Source of the DNA: Fibrobacter sp.
GTDB lineage: Bacteria; Fibrobacterota; Fibrobacteria; Fibrobacterales; Fibrobacteraceae
Assembly: GCA_016295375.1 (NCBI GenBank)
Contig: JAEDLI010000092.1
Span: 1-9,536, forward strand
DNA length: 9,536 nt
Direction: 5' to 3'
Within the stretch, counting starts at the first letter, position 1. Each line of letters starts with the position of its first letter. This document shows, piece by piece, positions 1 to 6,900 of this stretch. The notes beneath the pieces were generated by a model. It saw nothing but the letters and a program-made list of their open reading frames with translations, searched no databases and had not been told where the DNA came from. Both the position numbers and the translations under genes were made by a program.

Positions 1-614
1 TGGCTGCTGCTGTGGGTATGGGAATCCCCGTGGAAGACCCCGTAGGTAACATGATTGTGGATATTGGCGGTGGCACTTCTGACATTGCCGTGATTGCCTT
101 GAACGGAACGGTTTGCAACGCTTCTGTGCGCGTGGGCGGTGACGAGATGGACGAAGCCATCGTGGGCTACCTGCGTAGGATGTACAACTTGCATGTGGGC
201 GAAAGCACCGCTGAACAGATCAAGATACAGATTGGTTCTGCAAGCCCCCTGGAAGAGGAACTGACCATGGAAGTTCGCGGTCACGACTTTATTGCGGGAA
301 TGCCCCGTACCATGACCATCAACAGCACGGAAATTCGTGAAGCCTTGAACGAACCTGTGACCGCCATTATTGAAGCGGTGAGGCAGGCTTTGAGCATGAC
401 GCCTGCAGAACTTTCTGCTGACATTTACGACAAGGGCATTATCATGACTGGCGGTGGCTCCCAGCTTCGCGGCTTTGATGAACGTATCCGCAAGGAGACT
501 GGCCTTTCTGTAAACGTCATTGATGAAGCTCTGGTGTGCGTCTGCAAGGGTGCCGCCCGCATTCTCGAAGATTTGGACAAGTATCGTCCTGTACTGATTG
601 CCTCGTCGAACTAG
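1..614 (+). CDS. mreB: Rod-shape-determining actin homologue MreB, C-terminal part (5' end outside window)
   Basis: MreB is the bacterial actin that polymerises on the inner face of the membrane and directs the lateral peptidoglycan synthesis machinery. The reading frame is already open at the left edge (first full codon at 3), so about 204 C-terminal residues are visible out of a usual 335-350. The GTG at 12 is an internal codon, not a start. Visible signatures are the second phosphate-binding motif DIGGGTSDIAV (from base 60), the VRVGGDEMDEAI block, the EIGSA-like segment (IKIQIGSA) and the adenosine-binding motif MTGGGSQLRG (from base 444). All are in the order and spacing of MreB rather than of the related chaperone DnaK or of FtsA. 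It lies 21 nt upstream of mreC, the usual order of the cluster. The promoter lies outside the window. Confidence 0.97.
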   Translation, partial: AAAVGMGIPVEDPVGNMIVDIGGGTSDIAVIALNGTVCNASVRVGGDEMDEAIVGYLRRMYNLHVGESTAEQIKIQIGSASPLEEELTMEVRGHDFIAGMPRTMTINSTEIREALNEPVTAIIEAVRQALSMTPAELSADIYDKGIIMTGGGSQLRGFDERIRKETGLSVNVIDEALVCVCKGAARILEDLDKYRPVLIASSN

Positions 615-635
615 CCTAACTGAAAACGGTCCTCG

Positions 636-1463
636 ATGCTTAGAGCGTTTCGCTTTATTGTCGGTTTGTTTTCGCAGAAGCATGGCATAGTCGCCTTTGC
701 ATTCTTTCTACTGCTTGGAATCTTGATGCGTCAGGCTCCGGAGGCCACGCAGAAGAGCGTCATATCGGTGGCTCTCGCCTCCGTGTTTTATCCGGCGCAG
801 ATGGTGATTTCGTCGGTAGATGAATTTCGTTCGGTGGCTCATGAAAATGAGATGCTGAAAGAGGAGAACGCAAGGCTCCGGCAAGAGACGTACTATGCCA
901 GCGAAGCCCTGCAAGAACTTGCCCGACTGCATGCGCTGGTGCGCTTTGATGACAAGTGGGACTATCCAATTGTGACCGCACGTGTGGTGGGCCATAATCC
1001 CGGCCGTTTTTTAACGACTCTAGTCATCAATCGCGGAACATCGAGAGGTGTCAAGGAAGATATGCCGGTGTTTTCTATGAACGGCTTGGTCGGAAAAGTT
1101 TCCAAGGCTACCCTCACTCATTCCAGAGTGCAGCTTTTGGTGGACCCGAATCTTAAGTTGTCTGTACAGGAGCGCAGGACACGGGTGGTGGGCTTCTTGG
1201 AATCTGTAGATGGACGAACCCTTTCGGCTATGATTCCGACCCACGCCGGCGTGAAAGTGGGGGATACCCTGATTACTTCTGGCCTTGGCGGAATTTTCCC
1301 GAAAGGAATCCCGGTGGGTACGGTGACCCAAATTCGCCCCTCTGACTTGGAAGTGATGCAATTGATGGATGTAGTGCCTTTCCAGGAATTTTCTTCTTTG
1401 GAAGAGGTCTTTGTGATGGGCAAGGAACCGGAATGGGTTGTGCAGGAACTTTTAGATGAATAA
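636..1463 (+). CDS. mreC: Rod-shape-determining protein MreC
   Basis: MreC is a bitopic membrane protein that links cytoplasmic MreB to the periplasmic cell-wall enzymes and activates PBP2/RodA. The product has 275 residues, normal for the family. It has a short basic N-terminus, one transmembrane helix at about 17-31, and a predicted coiled coil at about 62-105 (ENEMLKEENARLRQE) that mediates dimerisation. The beta-rich MreC domain follows, with the typical blocks ARVVGHNPGRF, NRGTSRGVKEDMPV, GLVGKV and TSGLGGIFPKGIPVG. An in-frame stop at 621 makes the ATG at 636 the most upstream ATG possible. No Shine-Dalgarno sequence is seen before it. The last 8 nt overlap the start of mreD (ATGAATAA), which suggests coupled translation. 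Identification rests on conserved blocks and the neighbours mreB and mreD. Confidence 0.96.
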   Translation: MLRAFRFIVGLFSQKHGIVAFAFFLLLGILMRQAPEATQKSVISVALASVFYPAQMVISSVDEFRSVAHENEMLKEENARLRQETYYASEALQELARLHALVRFDDKWDYPIVTARVVGHNPGRFLTTLVINRGTSRGVKEDMPVFSMNGLVGKVSKATLTHSRVQLLVDPNLKLSVQERRTRVVGFLESVDGRTLSAMIPTHAGVKVGDTLITSGLGGIFPKGIPVGTVTQIRPSDLEVMQLMDVVPFQEFSSLEEVFVMGKEPEWVVQELLDE

Positions 1464-1947
1464 CTTGAAGTGGATAAAAGTTCTGTTGGTATTTATCGTC
1501 TGCTTTATTTTGCAGACGACGGTTGCTGAATGGATTCAGCTGTTTGGAGCAAGTCCCGATATTGTCGTTATCATGATCGTGTCCATCGCCATCAAGTTCG
1601 GGCCTGCGGCAGGGTGCTTCTGGGGATTCTTTGCTGGATTCACCCAGGATGTCTACGGACCTGCGGAATGGCTTGGTGCCAACACCATTTCCATGACGGT
1701 GCTCGGATTCTTGGTGGGCCAGCTTGAAGAAAGGTTCTTGACATTGAACCTGCCCATGAAATTGGGAGTGCTCGGCTTTGGATTCTTTGTGTGCGACATG
1801 GTTTATTTCTTCTTGACGGGGCTCGAAAAGGATGTGGTTACCAACCTGTTCTTTTCCAAGACCCTTCCGGAGTGTGCCTACACGCTGTTTGTTGCGGCCA
1901 TCTATTTCCACTTGTCTATCGGGAAAAAGAAAAAGGTCCATGTTTAA
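1456..1947 (+). CDS. mreD: Rod-shape-determining membrane protein MreD
   Basis: MreD is a small integral membrane component of the elongasome that partners MreC. The product has 163 residues, is strongly hydrophobic and has about five predicted membrane segments (roughly 7-25, 34-62, 74-90, 102-121 and 138-155), with a basic C-terminal tail (GKKKKVHV). The segment PDIVVIMIVSIAIKFGPAAG followed by GFFAGFTQDVY is the best-conserved MreD signature (P-D, then G, then G-x-x-x-G-x-x-x-D). MreD is poorly conserved overall, so its position between mreC and PBP2 carries much of the weight. The ATG lies inside the end of mreC. The 3' end in turn overlaps the mrdA start by 8 nt, the same ATGNNTAA arrangement at both junctions. 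Confidence 0.93.
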   Translation: MNNLKWIKVLLVFIVCFILQTTVAEWIQLFGASPDIVVIMIVSIAIKFGPAAGCFWGFFAGFTQDVYGPAEWLGANTISMTVLGFLVGQLEERFLTLNLPMKLGVLGFGFFVCDMVYFFLTGLEKDVVTNLFFSKTLPECAYTLFVAAIYFHLSIGKKKKVHV

Positions 1948-3781
1948 TAAGTCCGATAACGAGAGTGTTCAGAATCGGAACTGGAACGTACTGGTCTATA
2001 TGACCGCCGTATTCGTTCTGTTTGTCATTCTATTGTTTCGGCTTTATTCCTTGCAGCATACTCACTATGACGAAAATTTCCAGCGGTCGGAGAACAACCG
2101 CCTGCGCCGAGTGGAACTGGTGGCCGAGCGCGGTTTTATTTACGACAGGAACGGCGAGGTCCTGGTGCGCAACAGGCCTTCTTACCAGATAGCCTTGCAG
2201 GCGTTGAACCTACCTCGGAAAAAGGCAGACCGGGATTCCATTTTTAATAAGTTGCTCCATATTGTGGACAAGGACGGAAAGAGGATGTTCGATTCCCTTT
2301 CGCTGGATACGGCATTCCAGCGGACCCGCTGGATAAAGAACAGGCCCATCCGCATTCTGGAAGATGCTTCGCCGGAGCAGGTCTCCATTATAGAGGAACA
2401 TTCCGAAAAACTGCCCGGCGTGGTGACCCTTATCGAATCTAGGCGGGCCTACCCTTACGGGACACTTGCTTCCCATGTGCTGGGCTACACCAGCGAAATT
2501 TCCGAAGAGCAGCTGAAGTTGCCGGAATACGAAAATTATTCCCAGGGAGACCGTATTGGCCAGAAGGGGCTGGAGCAGTTTTATGACCAGGAGTTCCGCG
2601 GAACAAACGGTGTGAAGGTGGTGGAGGTGAACGCCTCCGGCCGCGAAATCAGTCAGGTGAAGGGGGTAGATAGCAAGGCTCCCATACCGGGACTCCATCT
2701 GGTATCGACTATCGATCTGAAATTGCAGAAGGTGGCAGAAGAGGCCATTCCGGATACGGCCCGAGGTGCTTTGGTTGCCATAGATCCCCGTAATGGAGAA
2801 ATTCTTGCCATGGTGAGTTCGCCTAGGCTGGACCCGAATATTTTCTCCTTGAAAAAACGTGAACGCAACAAGGGATGGGCTCAGGTGGCCCTGGATTCCC
2901 TGCGGCCCTTGACCAACCGCGCCATTTCGGGAACTTACCCGCCGGCGTCTGTGTTTAAGCTGGTAACAGCCGGAGCGGGGCTGGAGTATGGCGTGCTTTC
3001 GGAATACAAGCATTATCCTAAATCTTGTACGGGCGGTTTCCAGTATGGAGCCCGCTACCAGAAGTGCTGGGGAAGCCATGGAAACCTGAACGTGGTGAAT
3101 GCCATCCGGCTCAGCTGCGACGTGTTCTTTTACCAGGCCGGTCTAGACATTGACATGACCCGCATTAACGAATTCGGCAGGCGTTTCGGCCTAGGAGAAA
3201 AAAAACTGGGCGTAGATATTCCGGGCGAAAAGGCGGGATGGCTTCCGGATTCGGTTTCTTTCAACTTGCGCAACAAGCGCTTGGGTTGGCGTTGGGCCAG
3301 GGGGCTTATCCTGAACTTGTCCATTGGGCAGGGCCAGATTGTGACGCCCTTGCAGCAGGCGGTGCTTGTTGGGTCTCTTGCCACCAACAAGGGCGTTTAC
3401 AGGCCGCATTTTATGAAGGAACTTCGGGATAGCGAAGGAAACGTGGTGCGGAAATACGAACCCGAAATTGTTCGCTCCGGAAAGATGAAGGAATCCACCC
3501 ACCGTATTTTGATGGCTGCCATGGATTCTGTGGTGAACCACCCTGGAGGAACAGGTAAGCGTGGCCGCGTGCCCGATATCCGCGTAGGGGCTAAGACCGG
3601 TTCTGGCGAATGGAAGAAGGGCGAAAAGACCCACGCTTGGTATGCGGCAGTGGCCCCGCTGGACAATCCGGAAATCGCGGTAGCCGTGATTATGGAAGCC
3701 GCAGGTGGCGGTGGCGCCGTTTCGGGCCCTATTGCCCGTAAGGTGCTGATGGCCTACTTTGGGAAGGAGGACAAGAAATGA
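1940..3781 (+). CDS. mrdA: Penicillin-binding protein 2 (elongation-specific DD-transpeptidase)
   Basis: PBP2 cross-links new lateral peptidoglycan in the periplasm and works with RodA. I choose the ATG at 1940, giving 613 residues. The open frame extends upstream to 1832, but those 36 extra residues lie over mreD and lack membrane-protein character. From 1940 the protein has a short polar N-terminus, a signal-anchor helix at about 18-37, and then the class B PBP opening (ENNRLRR..., GFIYDRNGEVL at about 65-75). The pedestal domain includes GTNGVKVVEVNASGREI. The catalytic domain carries all three active-site motifs: SVFK with nucleophile Ser337, SCD at 392-394 (the S-x-D variant usual in PBP2) and KTG at 552-554, followed here by SGEW rather than the common TAE/TAQ. 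The stop overlaps the rodA start by 4 nt (ATGA). Confidence 0.96.
   Translation: MFNKSDNESVQNRNWNVLVYMTAVFVLFVILLFRLYSLQHTHYDENFQRSENNRLRRVELVAERGFIYDRNGEVLVRNRPSYQIALQALNLPRKKADRDSIFNKLLHIVDKDGKRMFDSLSLDTAFQRTRWIKNRPIRILEDASPEQVSIIEEHSEKLPGVVTLIESRRAYPYGTLASHVLGYTSEISEEQLKLPEYENYSQGDRIGQKGLEQFYDQEFRGTNGVKVVEVNASGREISQVKGVDSKAPIPGLHLVSTIDLKLQKVAEEAIPDTARGALVAIDPRNGEILAMVSSPRLDPNIFSLKKRERNKGWAQVALDSLRPLTNRAISGTYPPASVFKLVTAGAGLEYGVLSEYKHYPKSCTGGFQYGARYQKCWGSHGNLNVVNAIRLSCDVFFYQAGLDIDMTRINEFGRRFGLGEKKLGVDIPGEKAGWLPDSVSFNLRNKRLGWRWARGLILNLSIGQGQIVTPLQQAVLVGSLATNKGVYRPHFMKELRDSEGNVVRKYEPEIVRSGKMKESTHRILMAAMDSVVNHPGGTGKRGRVPDIRVGAKTGSGEWKKGEKTHAWYAAVAPLDNPEIAVAVIMEAAGGGGAVSGPIARKVLMAYFGKEDKK
3764..3770 (+). 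promoter_or_regulatory. Strong Shine-Dalgarno sequence for rodA
   Basis: AAGGAGG lies 7 nt before the ATG at 3778, inside the last codons of mrdA. It is one of only two strong ribosome binding sites in the window (the other is at 8199) and fixes the rodA start. Confidence 0.85.
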
Positions 3782-5031
3782 GTTCCGGTCATTTTTTGGA
3801 CAAATCCCTGAAGGTGGACTGGTTCTTTCTTTTCTTGACCCTTTGCCTGATGGTCTGTGGTGTGTTGCTGGTTTATTCTGCCACCAACAACGAGAAGGTG
3901 GCCTTTTACGAGACTTTCTGGTTTAGGCAGATTATTTACTTTGTTTGCGGTAGCGCCATTGCGGCGGGCATTGTCTTTTTGCGTCTGGATTGGCTCAAGA
4001 GGATGGTGGTGCCCATGTATGTGGCGGCATTGATTCTGCTTGTCGTGGTGCTGTTTTTTGCCGGTGACGTAGTGAAGGGCGCAGGCCGCTGGATTGACCT
4101 TGGCATATTCAAGCTGCAACCCTCGGAGTTTGCAAAGATCGCCTACCTGCTGACCATATCCTATTGGCTCTCTAGGCATCCGGTGAGCCTGTTCAAGCTG
4201 AAGAGCTTTGTTGTGCCCATGCTTTTGTTTATTGTGCCCTTTGCCCTAGTGTTGAAACAGCCAGACCTGAGTACAGCCCTGGTGTTTATTGCGGTAACCT
4301 ACGTGGGGTTCTTTTTTGCGGGACTCACTTTGACGGATATGTTCCTGTTGGCAAGTCCGCTCCTTTCGGTACTGTTCTCCCATTCCCAGACGACTATGTT
4401 TCAGGTGCTTTGGGGACTCCTGATTTGTGCTGTGGTGTTCTCCTTGGTGCGTCGCCGCTTGCCCAAGATTTTGACTGTTTTGTTTTTGGTGGTGAACATC
4501 TTTGCGGGTTATGCCAGTTCTATGGCCTGGAACATGTTGCAGCCCCACCAGCAGAAGCGGGTGAATACCTTTTTGGACCCCATGAGTGACCCCTTGGGAG
4601 ATGGCTACCAGGTTTTGCAGTCCTTGACGGCTATCGGTTCCGGAGGCCTTAAGGGCAAGGGCTTTGGGCATGGCACCCAGACCAACCTGGCCTTCTTGCC
4701 TGAAGAACATACGGACTTTATCTTTAGCGTGCTGGGGGAACAGTTCGGCTTTATAGGTTGTGCCGTAATCCTTGTGCTTTATTTCTTGTTCCTCTGGCGG
4801 GCCACCTCGACCTGCAAGCTTTTCTCGGACCCCTTCATTACCCTGATTACCATGGGGGCCTCTACCATATTCCTTTTCCATATTCTTGTGAATATCGCCA
4901 TGACCATAGGGCTTATGCCCGTGACGGGGCTTCCCTTGCCGTTCCTTTCTTACGGAGGCTCCTTTGCCCTTACCTGTATGGTTTTGGTCGGTGCGATTCT
5001 TTGCATGAGGTTCCAGGGCCATCGCCAGTAA
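3778..5031 (+). CDS. mrdB: RodA, SEDS-family peptidoglycan glycosyltransferase
   Basis: RodA polymerises lipid II into glycan strands during cell elongation, in complex with PBP2 encoded just upstream. The product has 417 residues and is polytopic. SEDS signatures are GRWIDLG (Trp105), KLQPSEFAK (112-120), KQPDLSTA (160-167), RVNTFLDPMSDPLGDGYQ, GSGGLKGKGFGHGTQ, the catalytic-loop segment FLPEEHTDFIF (Asp313, by analogy the essential acidic residue of RodA proteins), and GLPLPFLSYGGS (384-395). The order of mrdA and rodA and the PBP2 partner argue for RodA rather than FtsW. It is about 45 residues longer than E. coli RodA. The extra length lies at about 186-250, where two added hydrophobic stretches flank a basic VRRRLPK loop, so roughly 12 membrane helices are expected instead of 10. 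Similar lengths occur in Bacteroidota RodA. Confidence 0.95.
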   Translation: MSSGHFLDKSLKVDWFFLFLTLCLMVCGVLLVYSATNNEKVAFYETFWFRQIIYFVCGSAIAAGIVFLRLDWLKRMVVPMYVAALILLVVVLFFAGDVVKGAGRWIDLGIFKLQPSEFAKIAYLLTISYWLSRHPVSLFKLKSFVVPMLLFIVPFALVLKQPDLSTALVFIAVTYVGFFFAGLTLTDMFLLASPLLSVLFSHSQTTMFQVLWGLLICAVVFSLVRRRLPKILTVLFLVVNIFAGYASSMAWNMLQPHQQKRVNTFLDPMSDPLGDGYQVLQSLTAIGSGGLKGKGFGHGTQTNLAFLPEEHTDFIFSVLGEQFGFIGCAVILVLYFLFLWRATSTCKLFSDPFITLITMGASTIFLFHILVNIAMTIGLMPVTGLPLPFLSYGGSFALTCMVLVGAILCMRFQGHRQ

Positions 5032-5032
5032 T

Positions 5033-5040
5033 TATATTTA
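5033..5040 (+). promoter_or_regulatory. Possible promoter -10/-7 element at the glgE start
   Basis: TATATTTA matches the FCB-group TAnnTTTG element at all but the last position. It lies in the 16-nt rodA-glgE gap, ending 7 nt before the glgE ATG. No Shine-Dalgarno sequence is present. If used, transcription would begin at or next to the ATG, giving a leaderless mRNA. No clear partner upstream element is seen, because that region is rodA coding sequence. This is inference only. Confidence 0.35.
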
Positions 5041-5047
5041 TGGCATT

Positions 5048-6778
5048 ATGGCTACTATTCCTACCCTCAAAGACAATCTGGTTATTGAAAACATTTGCCC
5101 CCAAATCGAAGGGGGGCGTTTTATGCTCAAGCGTGAGCCCGGTGATACGGTAACGCTTACGGCGGATATTTTCCGTCACAGTCACGAGAAGTACGACGCT
5201 GCAATTTTCTACCGTCACGTGTCCAAGAAAAAATGGGAAAAGGCTCCCATGCACTTTGTGGATAATGACCAGTGGGAAGGTTCCTTTACCGTCAATAACA
5301 TCGGTTACTACGAATACAAGATTTGCGCCTGGACCATTGAACCGAAGGATGTTCCTACCGAGTCCCCCGTGATGAAACTCCGTGTGGACCCTACCTACAG
5401 CCGTGTAGGAACCTGGTACGAGATGTGGCCCAAGAGTCAGGGCACCGACCCCAAGAAAAGTGCTACCTGGAAGGACTGCGAAAAGCAACTGGACTACATT
5501 GTGAATCTCGGCTTTGATACGGTTTACCTGGTGCCGATTCACCCGATCGGTGTCACGAACCGTAAGGGCGCAAACAACGCCTTGCACGCCAAGGTGGACA
5601 AGAAGGGCAAACCCATTGAACCGGGATGCCCCTACGCCGTGGGTAACAAGAACGGTGGCCATTACGACGTGGACCCGGAACTGGGTACCATGAAGGACTT
5701 CGAGCATTTTGCAAAGACCGCCCGTGACAAGGGTCTTCGCCTGGCGCTGGACATTGCCCTCAACTGCAGCCCGGACCACCCCTACGTGAAGAGCCATCCG
5801 GAATGGTTCTACCACGAACCGGACGGCAGCATCAAGTTTGCGGAAAACCCGCCCAAGAAGTACGAAGACATTTACCCCTTCGACTATTACAACGAAAACT
5901 ACAAGGCCCTGTGGAAAGAAATCGAGAACATCATTCTGTTCTGGGCCGACAAGGGAATCGAGATTTTCCGTATCGATAATCCCCATACTAAGCCTTTCCC
6001 CTTCTGGGAATGGCTCATTGCCGATGTGAAGGAAAAACGTCCGGAACTGGTGTTCTTGGCCGAAGCATTCACTCGTCCGAAAATGATGCACCGTTTGGCA
6101 AAGTCCGGCTTTGACATGAGCTATACCTACTTTGCCTGGCGGTCTGCCAAATGGGAATTCGAGCAGTACCTGAAGGAACTTACCCAGAGTGGTGCCAAGG
6201 AATACATGCGGGGCATTTTCTTCCCGACGACTCCGGACATTTTCCCGAAGTACCTGGCCTACAAGGGCCCCAACGCCTTCAAGCAGCGTTATTTCTTGGC
6301 GGCCACCCTTTCGAGCCTTACCGGCATGTATAACGGTTATGAGCTGTGTGAAAACATCCCGAGTCCTATCAAGGAAGAACTGGCCGACAGCGAGAAGTAC
6401 CAGTACAAGGTTCACAACTGGAGCGGTCCGGGTATCCAGGACTTTGTCCGCCGGGTAAACACCGCCCGTCAGGAACATGCCGCCCTGCAGGAATACGACA
6501 ACCTGGAATTCCACTACGCCCAGAACGACCAGCTGATGGTTTACTCCAAGAAGACGGGCGACGACATTATCTTGTGCGTGTGCAATATGGACATGGACAA
6601 CCCGCAAGAAGGCCTGGTGGAAATCAACATGTCAAAGCTTGGCATGGCCGAAGACGCTTTCTACTTCTTGAAGGACGTGATTACCGGCGACAGTTTCGTG
6701 TGGCGTGGCAGCAAGAACTTTGTGCGCCTGGACCCGGCCCGTGCTCCCGGACACATGTTCATTGTGAAGAGGATTTAG
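5048..6778 (+). CDS. glgE: GlgE: alpha-1,4-glucan:maltose-1-phosphate maltosyltransferase (GH13_3), compact form
   Basis: GlgE transfers maltosyl units from alpha-maltose 1-phosphate onto the non-reducing end of alpha-1,4-glucans, a cytoplasmic route to glycogen-like polymer. The 576-residue product begins with a beta-sandwich domain (about 10-115) containing QIEGGRFMLKREPGD, then a GH13 barrel. GlgE-specific blocks are WYEMWPKSQG, IHPIGVTNRKGANNAL, NPPKKYEDIYP, FRIDNPHTKPFPFWEW (nucleophile Asp310), LAEAFTRPKMMH (acid/base Glu339), SYTYFAWR, FFPTTPDIF (Asp397, third carboxylate) and GYELCEN. A C-terminal beta domain ends in APGHMFIVKRI. These blocks separate it from ordinary amylases. The actinobacterial enzymes are about 650-700 residues. 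The shortfall lies mainly near residues 96-120, where their helical domain S insertion seems absent. The ATG at 5048 is chosen because the ATG at 5040 is in another frame. It sits 16 nt after rodA, and no maltokinase, TreS or GlgM gene is in the window. Confidence 0.93.
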   Translation: MATIPTLKDNLVIENICPQIEGGRFMLKREPGDTVTLTADIFRHSHEKYDAAIFYRHVSKKKWEKAPMHFVDNDQWEGSFTVNNIGYYEYKICAWTIEPKDVPTESPVMKLRVDPTYSRVGTWYEMWPKSQGTDPKKSATWKDCEKQLDYIVNLGFDTVYLVPIHPIGVTNRKGANNALHAKVDKKGKPIEPGCPYAVGNKNGGHYDVDPELGTMKDFEHFAKTARDKGLRLALDIALNCSPDHPYVKSHPEWFYHEPDGSIKFAENPPKKYEDIYPFDYYNENYKALWKEIENIILFWADKGIEIFRIDNPHTKPFPFWEWLIADVKEKRPELVFLAEAFTRPKMMHRLAKSGFDMSYTYFAWRSAKWEFEQYLKELTQSGAKEYMRGIFFPTTPDIFPKYLAYKGPNAFKQRYFLAATLSSLTGMYNGYELCENIPSPIKEELADSEKYQYKVHNWSGPGIQDFVRRVNTARQEHAALQEYDNLEFHYAQNDQLMVYSKKTGDDIILCVCNMDMDNPQEGLVEINMSKLGMAEDAFYFLKDVITGDSFVWRGSKNFVRLDPARAPGHMFIVKRI

Positions 6779-6786
6779 TAGAGGTT

Positions 6787-6900
6787 AGGATCTAGAGACT
6801 GGGGGCTAGTGAATTTGGGTATAAAACATTATCCACTAAATCCTAGACCCTAAATCCTAAATCCTAGATCCTAGATCCTAGTCTCTAATTTCTAGTCTAT
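6787..6900. repeat. Inverted pair of degenerate 7-bp tandem repeat arrays between convergent genes
   Basis: From 6831 to 6900 there are ten consecutive 7-mers with no insertion or deletion, consensus ARATCCT: AAATCCT three times, AGATCCT twice, AGACCCT, AGTCTCT and weaker units at both ends. The left side, about 6787-6821, reads as about five 7-mers of the complementary family (AGGATCT, AGAGACT, GGGGGCT, AGTGAAT, TTGGGTA). AGGATCT and AGAGACT are exact reverse complements of the right-arm AGATCCT and AGTCTCT. The spacer 6822-6830 is AT-rich. The array fills the whole gap between the glgE stop and the traB-like stop, whose TAA overlaps the last base. It can fold into an imperfect long hairpin. 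Confidence 0.85.
6793..6887. terminator. Possible bidirectional terminator formed by the inverted heptad arrays
   Basis: Bases 6793-6800 (TAGAGACT) pair exactly with 6880-6887 (AGTCTCTA). Bases 6803-6819 pair imperfectly with 6833-6850, about 15 pairs with small bulges, around an AT-rich loop. Two convergent genes end on either side, so a shared terminator is expected here and no classical GC-stem/T-tract terminator is visible. The role is inferred from position and pairing only. Confidence 0.4.

Noticed and set aside
1832..1939. Upstream extension of the PBP2 gene
   Set aside because: The 36 extra residues would come from sequence coding mreD in another frame. The ATG at 1940 gives a normal PBP2 N-terminus and the same 8-nt overlap as the previous junction.
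5040..5153. Frame opened by the ATG at 5040
   Set aside because: It is out of frame with glgE and hits a stop at 5151-5153. The ATG at 5048 opens the full GlgE protein.
4970..6607. 545-codon open frame on the minus strand
   Set aside because: It lies antisense to glgE, whose GlgE motifs are unmistakable. Its translation is Val/His/Gly-rich without domains, as expected from codon bias on the other strand.
6831..6900. CRISPR array or telomere-like repeat
   Set aside because: The 7-bp units are contiguous with no spacers and no cas genes are near. The site is internal between two genes, so a telomere reading has no support.
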